Source of the DNA: Sphaerisporangium sp040683095
GTDB lineage: Bacteria > Actinomycetota > Actinomycetes > Streptosporangiales > Streptosporangiaceae
Length of the DNA stretch: 64,000 bases
Direction of reading: 5' to 3'
Assembly: GCF_040683095.1 (NCBI RefSeq)
Contig: NZ_JBFBCI010000009.1
Location: 124,001 to 188,000 of the forward strand
The notes below the pieces were generated by a model that had not been told where the DNA came from, searched no databases, and saw nothing but the letters and a program-made list of their open reading frames with translations. The number at the start of each line of letters is the position of its first letter. The stretch's first letter is position 1. This document shows positions 35,023-45,373 of this stretch, in pieces. The position numbers were made by a program, and so were the translations under genes.

Positions 35023-38000
35023 TCAGCCGACGAGCTCGCCCGACTCGCCCATGCGCTCCCCGTGGCGCACCCCGGCGGCCGGGCCGTCCCCCGCCGGCGC
35101 CTCCCCGTCGTCGCCCCCGCACCGCGCGGCACCGGCCCTCTCCAGCATGGACGTGGCCCGTGCCTCCCACGCCGGCGCGTGCATCGACCGGAACAGGGTG
35201 AGCGCCTGCTCGAGGTGGACGACGGCGTGCTCGGCGTCGTCGCAGGCCATGGCGAGCTCGCCCAGCCCGAGCAGGGAACGGGCCTCGGCGAGCCGGTCGC
35301 CGGTGGACCGGGCCAGCCGCACCGCATGGCGCAGCGCCTCGTCCGCGCGGGCCGTCTCGCCCCGCCGCAGCCGGGCCAGGCCGAGCCCGTTCAAGCTGTA
35401 CGCCTCCCCGATGGGGTCGCCGATCGTCCGCACCATCGTGAGGGCCGTCTCGAAGATCTCCGCGGCCAGGGCCGGTTCCTGCCAGGCGAGGTAGGTGTCG
35501 CCCATCCGGTGCAGCACCTGGGCCTCGACCCTCCTGCTGCCGCCCTCGCGGCTCAGCGCCAGCGCCTCGGACAGCAGGTTGCTGGCCCCCTCAGGGTCGC
35601 CGGTCTCCAGGCGGAGCTGCGCCAGGTTGTGCAGCACGTACGCCGAGGCCACCTGGTCGCCCATGCCGGCGAACATGGCCAGCGCGCGCTCGTAGTGGGC
35701 CGCCGCCTCCTCGAAGTGGCCGCTCATCCTCTCCAGGAAGGCGATGTTGCGCAGCACCAGCGCGGTGCCCTGGTCGTCGCCGATGTCGGTGAAGAGGCTG
35801 ATCGCCTCGTCGAAGTCGCGGCGCGCCTCGGGGAACCGCTTCTCGGTGATGTGGAGGGACCCCCGCGAGTACAGCATCGCGGCCTGCCCCCGGACGCTGC
35901 CCGCGTGGCGGGCGGCGGCGAGCGCGGTCTCGTGGGTCTCGCGCCAGTCGTCTAGGTAGGCGCGCGACTCGAACAGCGTCACGGCGCTGATCGCCAGATC
36001 CCAGCACAGGTCGGCGAACCCGGCCTGCGCCGCCTGTCGGATGCCGGACACCAGCAGCTGGCGCTCCCGCTCGTACCAGGGGAGCGGTTCGGTGACCAGC
36101 GCGGCGACCAGGCGCGGGGGCAGCGGCCAGCGCGGGGCGTCGCTGTGGATCTGCACGTAGTCGCCGCCGTACTCGCGGCGGTGGGCGGCCTCGGCGAGGA
36201 ACAGCAGCGCCCGCAGCACGCGCTCCAGGGCGGCCTTGCGTTCGGCGGGCGTCTCCTCGGCCGCCAGGCGCTCGCGGGCGAACACCCGGATCAGGTCGTG
36301 GAAGCGGTACATGCCGTGCACGCCATTGCCGCCCGCCGTGTCGATGAGCTGCGCGTCGGACAGCTCGTCGAACAGGTCGGCCGTCTGGTCGTACGAGCGG
36401 TCCAGCAGGGCGGCGCCGTTCCACGCCGAGAACGTGCCGGTGTCGAGGATCGCCAGCCGCCGGAACAGGCGCCTGGCCTCCTCGCCGACGCTCTCGTAGG
36501 TCAGCGAGATGCTCGCCCGGATGCCCATCTCGCCGTGGTTGAGCTCGTCGAGCCGCCGGGTCTCGTCCTCCAGGCGGCTGACGAGTTGCTCGATGCGCCA
36601 ATGCGGGCGGGCCGACAGCCGGGCCCCGGCGATGCGCAGCGCGAGCGGCAGATGCCCGCACAGTTCGGCCAGCGCCCTCGCGGCCTCGGGCTCCGACCGT
36701 ACGCGGGTGGTGCCGGCGATGCGCCCGAGCAGCTCGATCGACTGGTCGGTGTCGAAGATGTCCATGTCGATGTGGATGGCGCCCGCCAGCCCCGCCAGGC
36801 GGCTGCGGCTGGTGATGACGACCGCGGAACTGCGGGTGCCCGGAAGCAGTGGCAGGACGTGGCTCTCGCCGGCGGCGTCGTCCAGGACGATGAGGGTCCT
36901 GCGGTCGGCGAGCAGCGCGCGGTACATCTCGGCGCGCTCCTCCAGCCCGTCCGGGATGGAGTTGCCCGGGACGCCGAGCGCGCGCAGGAACCGCTCCAGC
37001 ACGTGCATCGGGCTGACCTGCCGGGAGGCACCCCCGTGCAGGTCGGCGAAGAGCTGGCCGAACGGGAAGCGGTCGGCGACGGCGTGCGCGGCGTGCACGG
37101 CGACGGTGGTCTTGCCGATGCCGGCCTTGCCCGCGATGACGATGACCGGGACGGCGAATCGGGAGGGGTCCTCGAAGGCGAGGGCCAGCTCCCGCTGGAT
37201 GGCGTCGACCTGCTTGGCGCGGCCGGTGAAGTCGGCGATGGCGTTCGGCAGCAGGCCCGGCACCGGGAAGGACGGCGCGGGGGGCGGTTCGGCGGGGACG
37301 CTGGTGACCTCGGCGGGCGCGTCCAGGCTGTCGTCGGCGGTGAGGATCGCCTGTTCCAGGCGCTGGAGCTGCTCGTTGGGCTCGATGCCGAGTTCCTCGA
37401 TCATCGTCTCGCGGGCCAGCCGGTACACCTGGAGCGCCTCGGCCCTGCGGCCGGAGCGGTAGAGGGCGAGCATGAGCTGGCCGCGCAGGCGCTCACGCAG
37501 CGGGTACCCCTCCACGAGCCGGGTGAGCTCGCCGACGAGCTGCTGGTGCCGGCCGAGGTCGAGTTCCAGCTGGACGCAGTCCTCGTTGGTGAGGATGCGC
37601 TCCTCGTTCAGCCGGCTCGCCGCCGCCTGCACCGGCCTGCTGTCGATGCCCTCCAGGGCCTCCCCGCGCCACAGGGCCAGGGCCTCGCGGTAGTGGTTGA
37701 CGGCCTCGTCCGCGGCGCCGGCCTCCCGGGCGCGGCGGGCGCGGGAGGTCAGTTCCTCGAACCGCCGCATGTCCAGTCGGCCCTCGTCCACGCGGATGGT
37801 GTAGCCGCGCGACTGGGTGGAGATGATGTCCGGATCACCGTTGGCGGCGAACAGCCGCCTCAGGGACGAGATGCAGATCTGGACCTGGGCCCGTGACGTC
37901 GGCGGCAGGTCGTCACCGTAGATGGCCTCCGCGAGGCGGTCGACGGTGACCACCCGGTTGGCGTCCAGCAGGAGGTTGGCCAGGGTGATCCTCTGCCGCG

Positions 38001-38067
38001 TCCCTCCGATATCGAGCCGTTCCGTGCCCGCGAACACCTCAAGTGGTCCCAGAATGCGGAACTCCAC
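35023..38067 (-). CDS. SARP/AfsR-type regulator (BTAD, NB-ARC, TPR)
   Basis: A 1014-aa regulator of secondary metabolism. In order it has an OmpR-like winged helix (VEFRILGPLEVFAGTERLDI, near residues 1-90), a bacterial transcriptional activator domain (to about 240), an NB-ARC ATPase with Walker A GKAGIGKTT near residue 315 and Walker B TLIVLDDA, and a C-terminal array of tetratricopeptide repeats (about 680-990). The GTG start at 38067 has AAGGAG seven bases upstream and coincides with the start of homology. An upstream ATG at 38115 is less likely. Its targets are not evident; metK lies upstream and divergent. Confidence 0.95.
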   Translation of the reverse strand: MEFRILGPLEVFAGTERLDIGGTRQRITLANLLLDANRVVTVDRLAEAIYGDDLPPTSRAQVQICISSLRRLFAANGDPDIISTQSRGYTIRVDEGRLDMRRFEELTSRARRAREAGAADEAVNHYREALALWRGEALEGIDSRPVQAAASRLNEERILTNEDCVQLELDLGRHQQLVGELTRLVEGYPLRERLRGQLMLALYRSGRRAEALQVYRLARETMIEELGIEPNEQLQRLEQAILTADDSLDAPAEVTSVPAEPPPAPSFPVPGLLPNAIADFTGRAKQVDAIQRELALAFEDPSRFAVPVIVIAGKAGIGKTTVAVHAAHAVADRFPFGQLFADLHGGASRQVSPMHVLERFLRALGVPGNSIPDGLEERAEMYRALLADRRTLIVLDDAAGESHVLPLLPGTRSSAVVITSRSRLAGLAGAIHIDMDIFDTDQSIELLGRIAGTTRVRSEPEAARALAELCGHLPLALRIAGARLSARPHWRIEQLVSRLEDETRRLDELNHGEMGIRASISLTYESVGEEARRLFRRLAILDTGTFSAWNGAALLDRSYDQTADLFDELSDAQLIDTAGGNGVHGMYRFHDLIRVFARERLAAEETPAERKAALERVLRALLFLAEAAHRREYGGDYVQIHSDAPRWPLPPRLVAALVTEPLPWYERERQLLVSGIRQAAQAGFADLCWDLAISAVTLFESRAYLDDWRETHETALAAARHAGSVRGQAAMLYSRGSLHITEKRFPEARRDFDEAISLFTDIGDDQGTALVLRNIAFLERMSGHFEEAAAHYERALAMFAGMGDQVASAYVLHNLAQLRLETGDPEGASNLLSEALALSREGGSRRVEAQVLHRMGDTYLAWQEPALAAEIFETALTMVRTIGDPIGEAYSLNGLGLARLRRGETARADEALRHAVRLARSTGDRLAEARSLLGLGELAMACDDAEHAVVHLEQALTLFRSMHAPAWEARATSMLERAGAARCGGDDGEAPAGDGPAAGVRHGERMGESGELVG

Positions 38068-39171
38068 CTGCTTACTCCTTGCCAGAAAACCTACGGACCC
38101 ACCCGAAGTCTTCACGCTCTCAGGCCTACTGGGGCAAGTATCAGGTGCGCCACCTCAGGGCGGGCCGGGCCGGGTCGTGGAGAGGACCGCCTGGTGAGGC
38201 GCGCAGGGATCAAGCCCTATCCCTCTCCTTCCGAACCACTACCGCTTAATCCCGTATACTACAAGTTTGCCGTTACAGCAACTGGAGGGGTATTTACGCA
38301 CCAGATATCCCATCTGGGATGGTCTGTTAAACCGGGGAAAGCGCGGCTTTCCGGATAACCGTGGGGAACGTGCGCACGAAGAGCCGGGTTCGCGACCGGG
38401 AAGCCGGAGGAAGCTCCAGTTGTCGCGTTTCGCGTCGGCTCCGAAACGCTGCGTAATCCGCCTCCTCGCGCGCTTCCGGACGCGAGGCGATGGCGGGTCG
38501 TCTGTCAAGTGCGACGCGGAAATCGGGGGCCACACGGAACTCCGGGCGCGTGGGAGAGCTCCCGCGGGTGATCGCCCGATGTAGCCTTTGCCCTGGCGGG
38601 AAACCTCGGCCACCACCTCTTTCCAGGCCCTGACCGCCGATTCGATCGTCGGAAACGGTAGGGGTTCCGCTGGGGTTTCTGGGCGGTTCGGCACCGGCTT
38701 AGCATCGGATCGATCGAGCTTGCATGGATTTATCCGGGCGAATGAGGTGGTGTGTCTGGGCGGTTTATTCGCGGCAAGTCCCCACGCGGGCAAGGGCCAT
38801 CGTGCGAACGCCACTCGCGCGGTGGCCTTGCTTTTCACGTGCGAACCGCGACTGTGAGAACACCGTCACCGAGAACGGGGCCGCCGGAATGAGGAAACGG
38901 AGACGTAACGGCCGGTCGACAGGCCGGGAATCCGTTTCTCCGATCGGGCGGCCTCGCGCGGTGAATATCACGGAAACGGGCGTCGTGAAATCAACGCGGC
39001 CGGACGCGGCCGGGCTCCGAGCGCCATTTCACCGCCCGCGCTCGTGGCGGTGACGATCCATTCTCGAGCGAGGCCCAGGAGGAACGAGTCTCCGGAAGGC
39101 ACGGCCTCGCCCGCAGCACCTCTCCCGATGCGAGGACCGCAGCTCGCACCCGTCAAACCCGAGGAGTGAAG
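38068..39171. other. 1.1-kb intergenic region between the SARP gene and metK
   Basis: No confident gene is found. One minus-strand frame (38838 to 38239) is open for 199 codons, but its composition is not that of the neighbours and I see no homology. A clear inverted repeat, ATCCCA-TC-TGGGAT, lies at 38307-38320 in an AT-rich stretch about 240 bp upstream of the SARP start and could be an operator. Upstream of metK I could not match any SAM riboswitch class. Confidence 0.5.
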
Positions 39172-40353
<1,182 letters not shown>

Positions 40354-40365
40354 GAGCGCACCCCA

Positions 40366-41126
40366 ACCGGCTTCCGCGAGCACATGGCCCGGCGTTTCCT
40401 GATCGCCGGCGACGCGATGGGCGCCACGCCGAGTCGGCCGCGTGGACACCAATGCGTCGATCGTGGAGACGTGTCAGGACCTGTCGCAGGTGAAGGCGGC
40501 GGCGCGTCGTGCGGTGGAGCCGGCGGGTCGTGATGTACCTCCCGAGGCGCCCGGTATCCGCTCTCTCCGGGCGAACCGGGCGCCGCGCACGCGGGGTTCG
40601 TCGCCGGCCTCGAACCTCGCCATCGGTGACCGGACCGCGCCGCCGATCGTCCTGGATTCCACCGAACCGGCCGTGCTCCAGGCCGGCCTGGAAATGCCCG
40701 GCGGCGGCGCGATCGTCAATTCGGTGAACCACGAGGACGGTGACGACCCCGAGTCCCGATTCACCGGGATCACGCGCCTGGTGAAGGAGCAACGGCGGCG
40801 CGGTGGTGGCCATGGCCATCGGCGAGGATGGGCAGGAAGTGGAAACCGCGCGTCGCCACGTGGTTGATCGAGAATCCGACAGCCGATAGGGAATGGCCGC
40901 CGGGGACATCATCGACCGCCTCGCCATCCCGATCGTCACCGGTCAGGAGGAGACGCGGCCCGACGCGATCAAGGCCATTCGCGAATTGAAGCGCCGTTAT
41001 CCGGCCCTCCAGGCCACTTCCGGGTCGTCGAATATCTCGTTCTGCCTGGATCCGGCCGCTCGTGTGGTGGTGAAACCGGTGTTCTTGAACGAAGTGTGTG
41101 AACGCGCCGCCGGATTCGGCGATCGT
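40366..41126 (+). pseudogene. metH: Decayed cobalamin-dependent methionine synthase (metH)
   Basis: Directly after metK, pieces of MetH appear in order but in different frames. GFREHMARRFLIAGDAMG is the N-terminal homocysteine-domain start. IVETCQDLSQVKAAARRAVE and LDSTEPAVLQAGLEMPGG with NSVNHEDGDDPESRF follow. Then come VVAMAIGEDGQ and, near 40893-41126, VTGQEETRPDAIKAIRELKR, RYPALQATSGSSNISF and LDPAARVVVKPVFLNE. Intact MetH is about 1150-1250 aa; here several internal deletions and frameshifts leave about 250 codons. It is a clear pseudogene. Confidence 0.85.
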
Positions 41127-41171
41127 GCCCCGCGCGGCGTGACGCGCCCGCGAAGGACGGCGCCGCGCCCC

Positions 41172-41660
41172 TCACCCGTACATGATCAGGGCCCAGGACA
41201 GGCACCCCAGCGCGGCGGTGGACGCCATCGCGCGCACGACGTTCCAGCGGACCCACCTGGGCTCGAAGCGCCCGCGCACCGCCCCGGGGTCGGCGATCCG
41301 CGCCGGATCCCCCGCGGCGTCCAGCGCGTTGTTCAGCGGGATGTGGATGGCGAAGGTGATCGCCAGCATCGCCCCGTACACCACCAGCGCCGCCGCGATC
41401 CACGGCAGCGCGTCGCGGTGCCGCTCGTCCAGGTGCACCACGATGGCCGCAGCGGTGAGCAGGGGAGCGCCGGCGAACCCGGCGGCGAACCAGCCGTTCA
41501 GGATGACGACGTTGATCCGCTGCATCACCCGGATGTACGTGCGGTCGTCCACCTGTCTCAGCGCGAGCATCACCGAGCACGCGTAGGCGTAGAACAGGCC
41601 CGCGACCAGCCCTGTGGTGATCGTCGCCGCGATCAGCACGGCCTGCCGTAGCGCGTCCAC
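41172..41660 (-). CDS. DUF1772 membrane protein
   Basis: A 162-aa membrane protein with four predicted helices (for example VLIAATITTGLVAGLFYAYA at the N-terminus and ALVVYGAMLAITFAIHIPLN). It matches the DUF1772/anthrone-oxygenase-like family. The GTG start has AGGAGG six bases upstream. It is divergent from an AraC-type regulator, a common pairing for this family. Function is unknown. Confidence 0.88.
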   Translation of the reverse strand: MDALRQAVLIAATITTGLVAGLFYAYACSVMLALRQVDDRTYIRVMQRINVVILNGWFAAGFAGAPLLTAAAIVVHLDERHRDALPWIAAALVVYGAMLAITFAIHIPLNNALDAAGDPARIADPGAVRGRFEPRWVRWNVVRAMASTAALGCLSWALIMYG

Positions 41661-41785
41661 TTTCGCCTCCTCACCGCGCGGGCGCGCCCCGCGCGGCGCC
41701 CGGCCCTGCCATTCAAGCGGCCGTCCCCGGAGACGGACCATGGCCGAGAAGCGCGGCGGCATGTTCGAGCGTCTACCATGTGGCC

Positions 41786-42730
41786 ATGGACGCGCTCGCG
41801 AGCCTGCTGGACGGGCCGAGGGCCCGGGGAGCCTTCTTCATGCGTTCGATCATGACCCCGCCGTGGTCGCTCCGCGTCCAGGACCGCGCGCCGCTGACCC
41901 TGGTCGCCATGGTGCGGGGCGACGCCTGGGTGGCGCCCGGTACGGGCGCGCCGGTCCTGCTGCGTCCCGGGGACGCCGCCGTCATCCTCGGGCCCGAGCC
42001 GTACACGATGGCGGGGGACCCGGCCACGCCGCCGAGGGCCGTCATCCATCCGGGGCAGCGCTGCACCACCCCCGAGGGGGAGCCGCTGACCGGCGTCATG
42101 GACCTCGGCGTCCGCACCTGGGGGGACAGCCCCGACGGGCCGGTCATGATGCTCACCGGCACCTACCAGATGCGGGGCGAGATCAGCGGCCGGCTGCTCG
42201 CGGCCCTGCCGGGCCTGCTGGTCCTGGCGGGCGACGCCTGGGACGGCCCGCTCATCCCGCTGCTCGCCGCCGAGATCGTCAAGGACGAGCCGGGGCAGGA
42301 GGCGGTCCTGGACCGGCTGCTCGACCTGCTGCTGATCGCCGTCCTGCGCGCGTGGTTCGCCCGTGCGGGCATCGGCGCCCCCGCCTGGTACCGCGCGTAC
42401 GGCGACCCCGTGGTGGGCAGGGCGCTGCGGTTCATGCACAACGCGCCCGAGCATCCCTGGACGGTCGCCGAACTGGCCGCGCGTGCCGGGGTCTCGCGCG
42501 CGGCGCTGGCCCGCCGCTTCACGGGGCTCGTCGGCGAGCCGCCCATGGCGTACCTGACCGGATGGCGGCTCGACCTCGCCGCCGACCTGCTGCGCGAGAC
42601 GGACGCGACCGTGGAGGCCGTGGCCCGGCGGGTCGGGTACGGCAGCTCGTTCGCGCTGAGCACCGCCTTCAAACGGGTGCGCGGGATCAGCCCCCGCGAC
42701 CACCGGGCCGCCGTGGCGGCCAGCGAATAA
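41786..42730 (+). CDS. AraC-family transcriptional regulator with cupin_6 domain
   Basis: A 314-aa regulator. The N-terminal AraC_binding_2/cupin_6 part shows LVAMVRGDAWVAPGTGAPVL and LRPGDAAVILGPEPYTMAGD. The C-terminal double HTH shows WTVAELAARAGVSRAALARR and VEAVARRVGYGSSFALSTAF, then FKRVRGISPRDHR. An additional GTG lies 6 bases upstream. It is divergent from the DUF1772 gene, which is its likely target. Confidence 0.94.
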   Translation: MDALASLLDGPRARGAFFMRSIMTPPWSLRVQDRAPLTLVAMVRGDAWVAPGTGAPVLLRPGDAAVILGPEPYTMAGDPATPPRAVIHPGQRCTTPEGEPLTGVMDLGVRTWGDSPDGPVMMLTGTYQMRGEISGRLLAALPGLLVLAGDAWDGPLIPLLAAEIVKDEPGQEAVLDRLLDLLLIAVLRAWFARAGIGAPAWYRAYGDPVVGRALRFMHNAPEHPWTVAELAARAGVSRAALARRFTGLVGEPPMAYLTGWRLDLAADLLRETDATVEAVARRVGYGSSFALSTAFKRVRGISPRDHRAAVAASE

Positions 42731-43336
42731 CGGGTTGTCAAGGCTGCTGTCACGGTCCACAGGCGAATCATCCTCATAACCGAAAATACGAGCCGACCGA
42801 TATTAACGGCGCTTTTCTGAAGGCGCCGGGTGCCGGGTCTGCGGACGCGGGATCGTCATCCGAATTCGGTTCGGAATTGAGGGGGCCCAGAAAGATCGCC
42901 GCGTACGGCCGTGCCCGTGCCGCGAGAACACTCCCGGCCGGTTCCCCGCCCAGCCGCGAGAAAGGCCTTGCGGACACCCATTTACTCGTCCTATGGTGGC
43001 CACCACCGAAAGATCCGGTAACCGGGGAACGGGCCCGAACGGGCCAAGAGATTGGCCGCATGTCATCACGGGGATGACCACGCCGAATGGGGCCGAGGGC
43101 GGCCACCGGCCTGATCGGCGACCATTCAGGCGGCGTATACGGGGTGCCGGCGGACCGCGAGAGCCGGCAGTCGCGTACCGGCCCGTAAACGGCCGGAGAT
43201 CCCGCGCGGATCGCATGGGCTGTCATGACCCGAGTAATCATCCGTCGCGCCTATGTGCTCATGCACGAGTGAACGCGGGTGCGCCCGGTCGCCTCGCCGG
43301 ACGTCGCGACCGGGGACCACGAGCCTAGGGAACGCC
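42731..43336. other. Intergenic region with no supported gene
   Basis: Six hundred bases between the AraC gene and the flavoenzyme gene. The first 80 bases are relatively AT-rich. No homology, repeat or operator stands out. Confidence 0.5.
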
Positions 43337-44701
43337 ATGGACACGACCGACCACCGCCGACGCCGGCTGGGCCCCGGCGACCCCGGCTACGACGCGGCCC
43401 GCGCCATGTGGAACGGCATGTACGACCGCCGCCCCGCGTTCGTCGCCCGCTGCCACACCGCCGCCGACGTCAGCGCGGCCCTGCGGCACGCCGCCGACGA
43501 GACGCTGGAGGTGACCGTCCGGGGAGGCGGACACGGCGTCGCCGGGACGGCCGTCGCCGACGGAACCCTCATGATCGACCTGTCGCCGATGCGCGCGGTC
43601 ACCGTCGACCCCGTGGCCCGGGTGGCGCACGCGGCGGGCGGATGCCTGGTGGGCGACGTCGACGCCGCGACCGCGCCGCACGGCCTGGCCTGCCCCCTCG
43701 GGACCCACTCGCGGACCGGGCTCGGCGGCCTGGCCCTCGGCGGCGGGTACGGCTGGCTGGCCCGCAGGTGGGGTCTGACCTGCGACCACATCGAGGCGGC
43801 GGAGGTCGTCCTGTCCGACGGGTCGATCGTCGAGGCCACCGAGGACCGCCACCCGGACCTGCTGTGGGCGCTGCGCGGCGGCGGCGGCAACTTCGGCGTC
43901 GTCACCCGCTTCACCCTGCGCCTGCGCCCCGCCGGCCCGGTGCACCACCAGGTCGCCGTGTACCCGCTGAAGGAGGCGGCGAGCGCGCTGGCCGCCTACC
44001 GCGCGTTCGCCCCGCGCCGGCCGCGCGACCTGCGCACCACGGGGTCGTTCCGGTACGCCGGGCGGCAGGACTGGATCCCGGCCCGGCTGCGCGGGACCCC
44101 CGCGCTGTTCCTCACCGCCGCCTGGTTCGGCGACCCGGCGGACGGCCCTGCCGCGACCACGCCGCTGTTCGCCACCGCGCCCCCCGCGAGGGCGGTCGCC
44201 CGGGTCATGTCCCACGCCGGACTGCAGGCCCTCGGCGACCACGGCGAGCCCTCCGGGCACCGGTACTTCATACGGTCGTCCTACCTCGACGACCTTCCGC
44301 CCGGCGCGGCGATCCGGTTCACCGACGCGGCTCGCGAGATGCCCTCGCCGCTCTCGTCGATCGGCTTCGAGTACCTGCGGGGCGCCGTCACCGACGTCCC
44401 CGACGAGGATTCCGCGTTCCCGCGCCGCGACGCCGCATACATGTGCACCGTCTCGGCGCAGTGGACCGCCCCGGAGGCCGACGCCGAGAACACCGCCTGG
44501 GCGCGCCGGACGGCGGACCGGCTGAGGCCGTTCGCCTCACGCGGCGGGTACGTGAACCACCTGCAGGACGAGAACGAGGGGAGGGTCCTGGAGGTGTACG
44601 GGACCGCGCGCCACCGGCGACTGGCGGCCGTGAAGAAGGCCTACGACCCCGGCAACGTCCTGCGCCACAACCACAACATCCCGCCCGCCGCCGACAGCTG
44701 A
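43337..44701 (+). CDS. FAD-linked oxidase, berberine-bridge-enzyme type
   Basis: A 454-aa oxidoreductase of the BBE/VAO family. The FAD-binding domain has RGGGHGVAGTAV, containing the His that normally forms the 8-alpha covalent link, and GLGGLALGGGYGWLARRWGL. In the second attachment loop (CPLGTHSRTGLGG) I do not see Cys at the usual 6-S position, so only single covalent attachment is predicted. The C-terminal BBE segment NHLQDENEGRVLEVYG and KKAYDPGNVLRHNHNI is typical. No signal peptide. The substrate is unknown; the gene stands alone. Confidence 0.92.
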   Translation: MDTTDHRRRRLGPGDPGYDAARAMWNGMYDRRPAFVARCHTAADVSAALRHAADETLEVTVRGGGHGVAGTAVADGTLMIDLSPMRAVTVDPVARVAHAAGGCLVGDVDAATAPHGLACPLGTHSRTGLGGLALGGGYGWLARRWGLTCDHIEAAEVVLSDGSIVEATEDRHPDLLWALRGGGGNFGVVTRFTLRLRPAGPVHHQVAVYPLKEAASALAAYRAFAPRRPRDLRTTGSFRYAGRQDWIPARLRGTPALFLTAAWFGDPADGPAATTPLFATAPPARAVARVMSHAGLQALGDHGEPSGHRYFIRSSYLDDLPPGAAIRFTDAAREMPSPLSSIGFEYLRGAVTDVPDEDSAFPRRDAAYMCTVSAQWTAPEADAENTAWARRTADRLRPFASRGGYVNHLQDENEGRVLEVYGTARHRRLAAVKKAYDPGNVLRHNHNIPPAADS

Positions 44702-44729
44702 CCGCCGGGCCCCCGCCGGCCGGGGCCGG

Positions 44730-45188
44730 TCAGGGCTGGTCGACCAGCAGGCTGTAGGTCCCTGTGAGGGTGTGCCGGGAGGTGGTTCCCGCGCGCACCC
44801 GGGAGGCCGCGCGCAGGAAGCCCGGCTTGCAGTTCTCGCCGGAGTAGAGGATGGCGTCGGCGTTGGTGCCGTTGGTCACCGTGACCAGGCTCATCAGCGG
44901 GAACCGGGGCAGGACGTAGCAGCCGGGCTTGGGGTGGACCAGCTTGGTGCGGGGCAGGCGCTCGGTCTCCACGAGGAGCTCGCCGGCCGTGTTGTCGTCC
45001 CCGCGTCCGGCCGCGGACCCGGTGCCGGCCACAGTGCCGGACCCGATGCCGGCCGCGGACCTGGGTACGGATCCGATGCCGGGCGCGGTGCCGGGTACGA
45101 CGCCGGACGCCGTGGCCGGCCACGGGGCCGCGAGGGTAATGGGCGCGGCGGCGAGCAGGACGGTGAGGGTGGTCAGGGCACGTCGCAT
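44730..45188 (-). CDS. Small secreted protein with degenerate glycine-rich repeats
   Basis: A 152-aa predicted secreted protein. The signal peptide (LTTLTVLLAAAPITLAAPWP) is followed by a degenerate repeat region of GTAPGIGS/AAGIGSGT type, about residues 28-62. The DNA there is an imperfect tandem array of roughly 12-base units. A compact domain with two Cys follows (KPGCYVLPRFPLMSLVTVTN, ILYSGENCKPGFL). No family is recognised. Confidence 0.7.
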   Translation of the reverse strand: MRRALTTLTVLLAAAPITLAAPWPATASGVVPGTAPGIGSVPRSAAGIGSGTVAGTGSAAGRGDDNTAGELLVETERLPRTKLVHPKPGCYVLPRFPLMSLVTVTNGTNADAILYSGENCKPGFLRAASRVRAGTTSRHTLTGTYSLLVDQP

Positions 45189-45373
45189 GGCATTCTCCTC
45201 GGCCGTTGATCTTCACCGCTCCCCATCGTAACCGAGAGTGACAGATCGATCACCGAGGCGGCTCGTTACTTCTAGCCAGGACGACGTGGGGTTTTGCCGT
45301 CCATCTGGTGCCGTCTCGGCCGTCGCTAACGGATTGGTGGAGTTCGGTACATGCGCGTTCTCTGTGCGTGACG

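Noticed and set aside
38239..38838. 199-codon minus-strand frame between the SARP gene and metK
   Set aside because: Mixed composition, no recognisable domain and no ribosome-binding site. Treated as intergenic.
39040..39171. Possible SAM riboswitch upstream of metK
   Set aside because: I looked for the conserved cores of the SAM-I and SAM-IV classes and could not match them. A covariance-model scan of this stretch would settle it.
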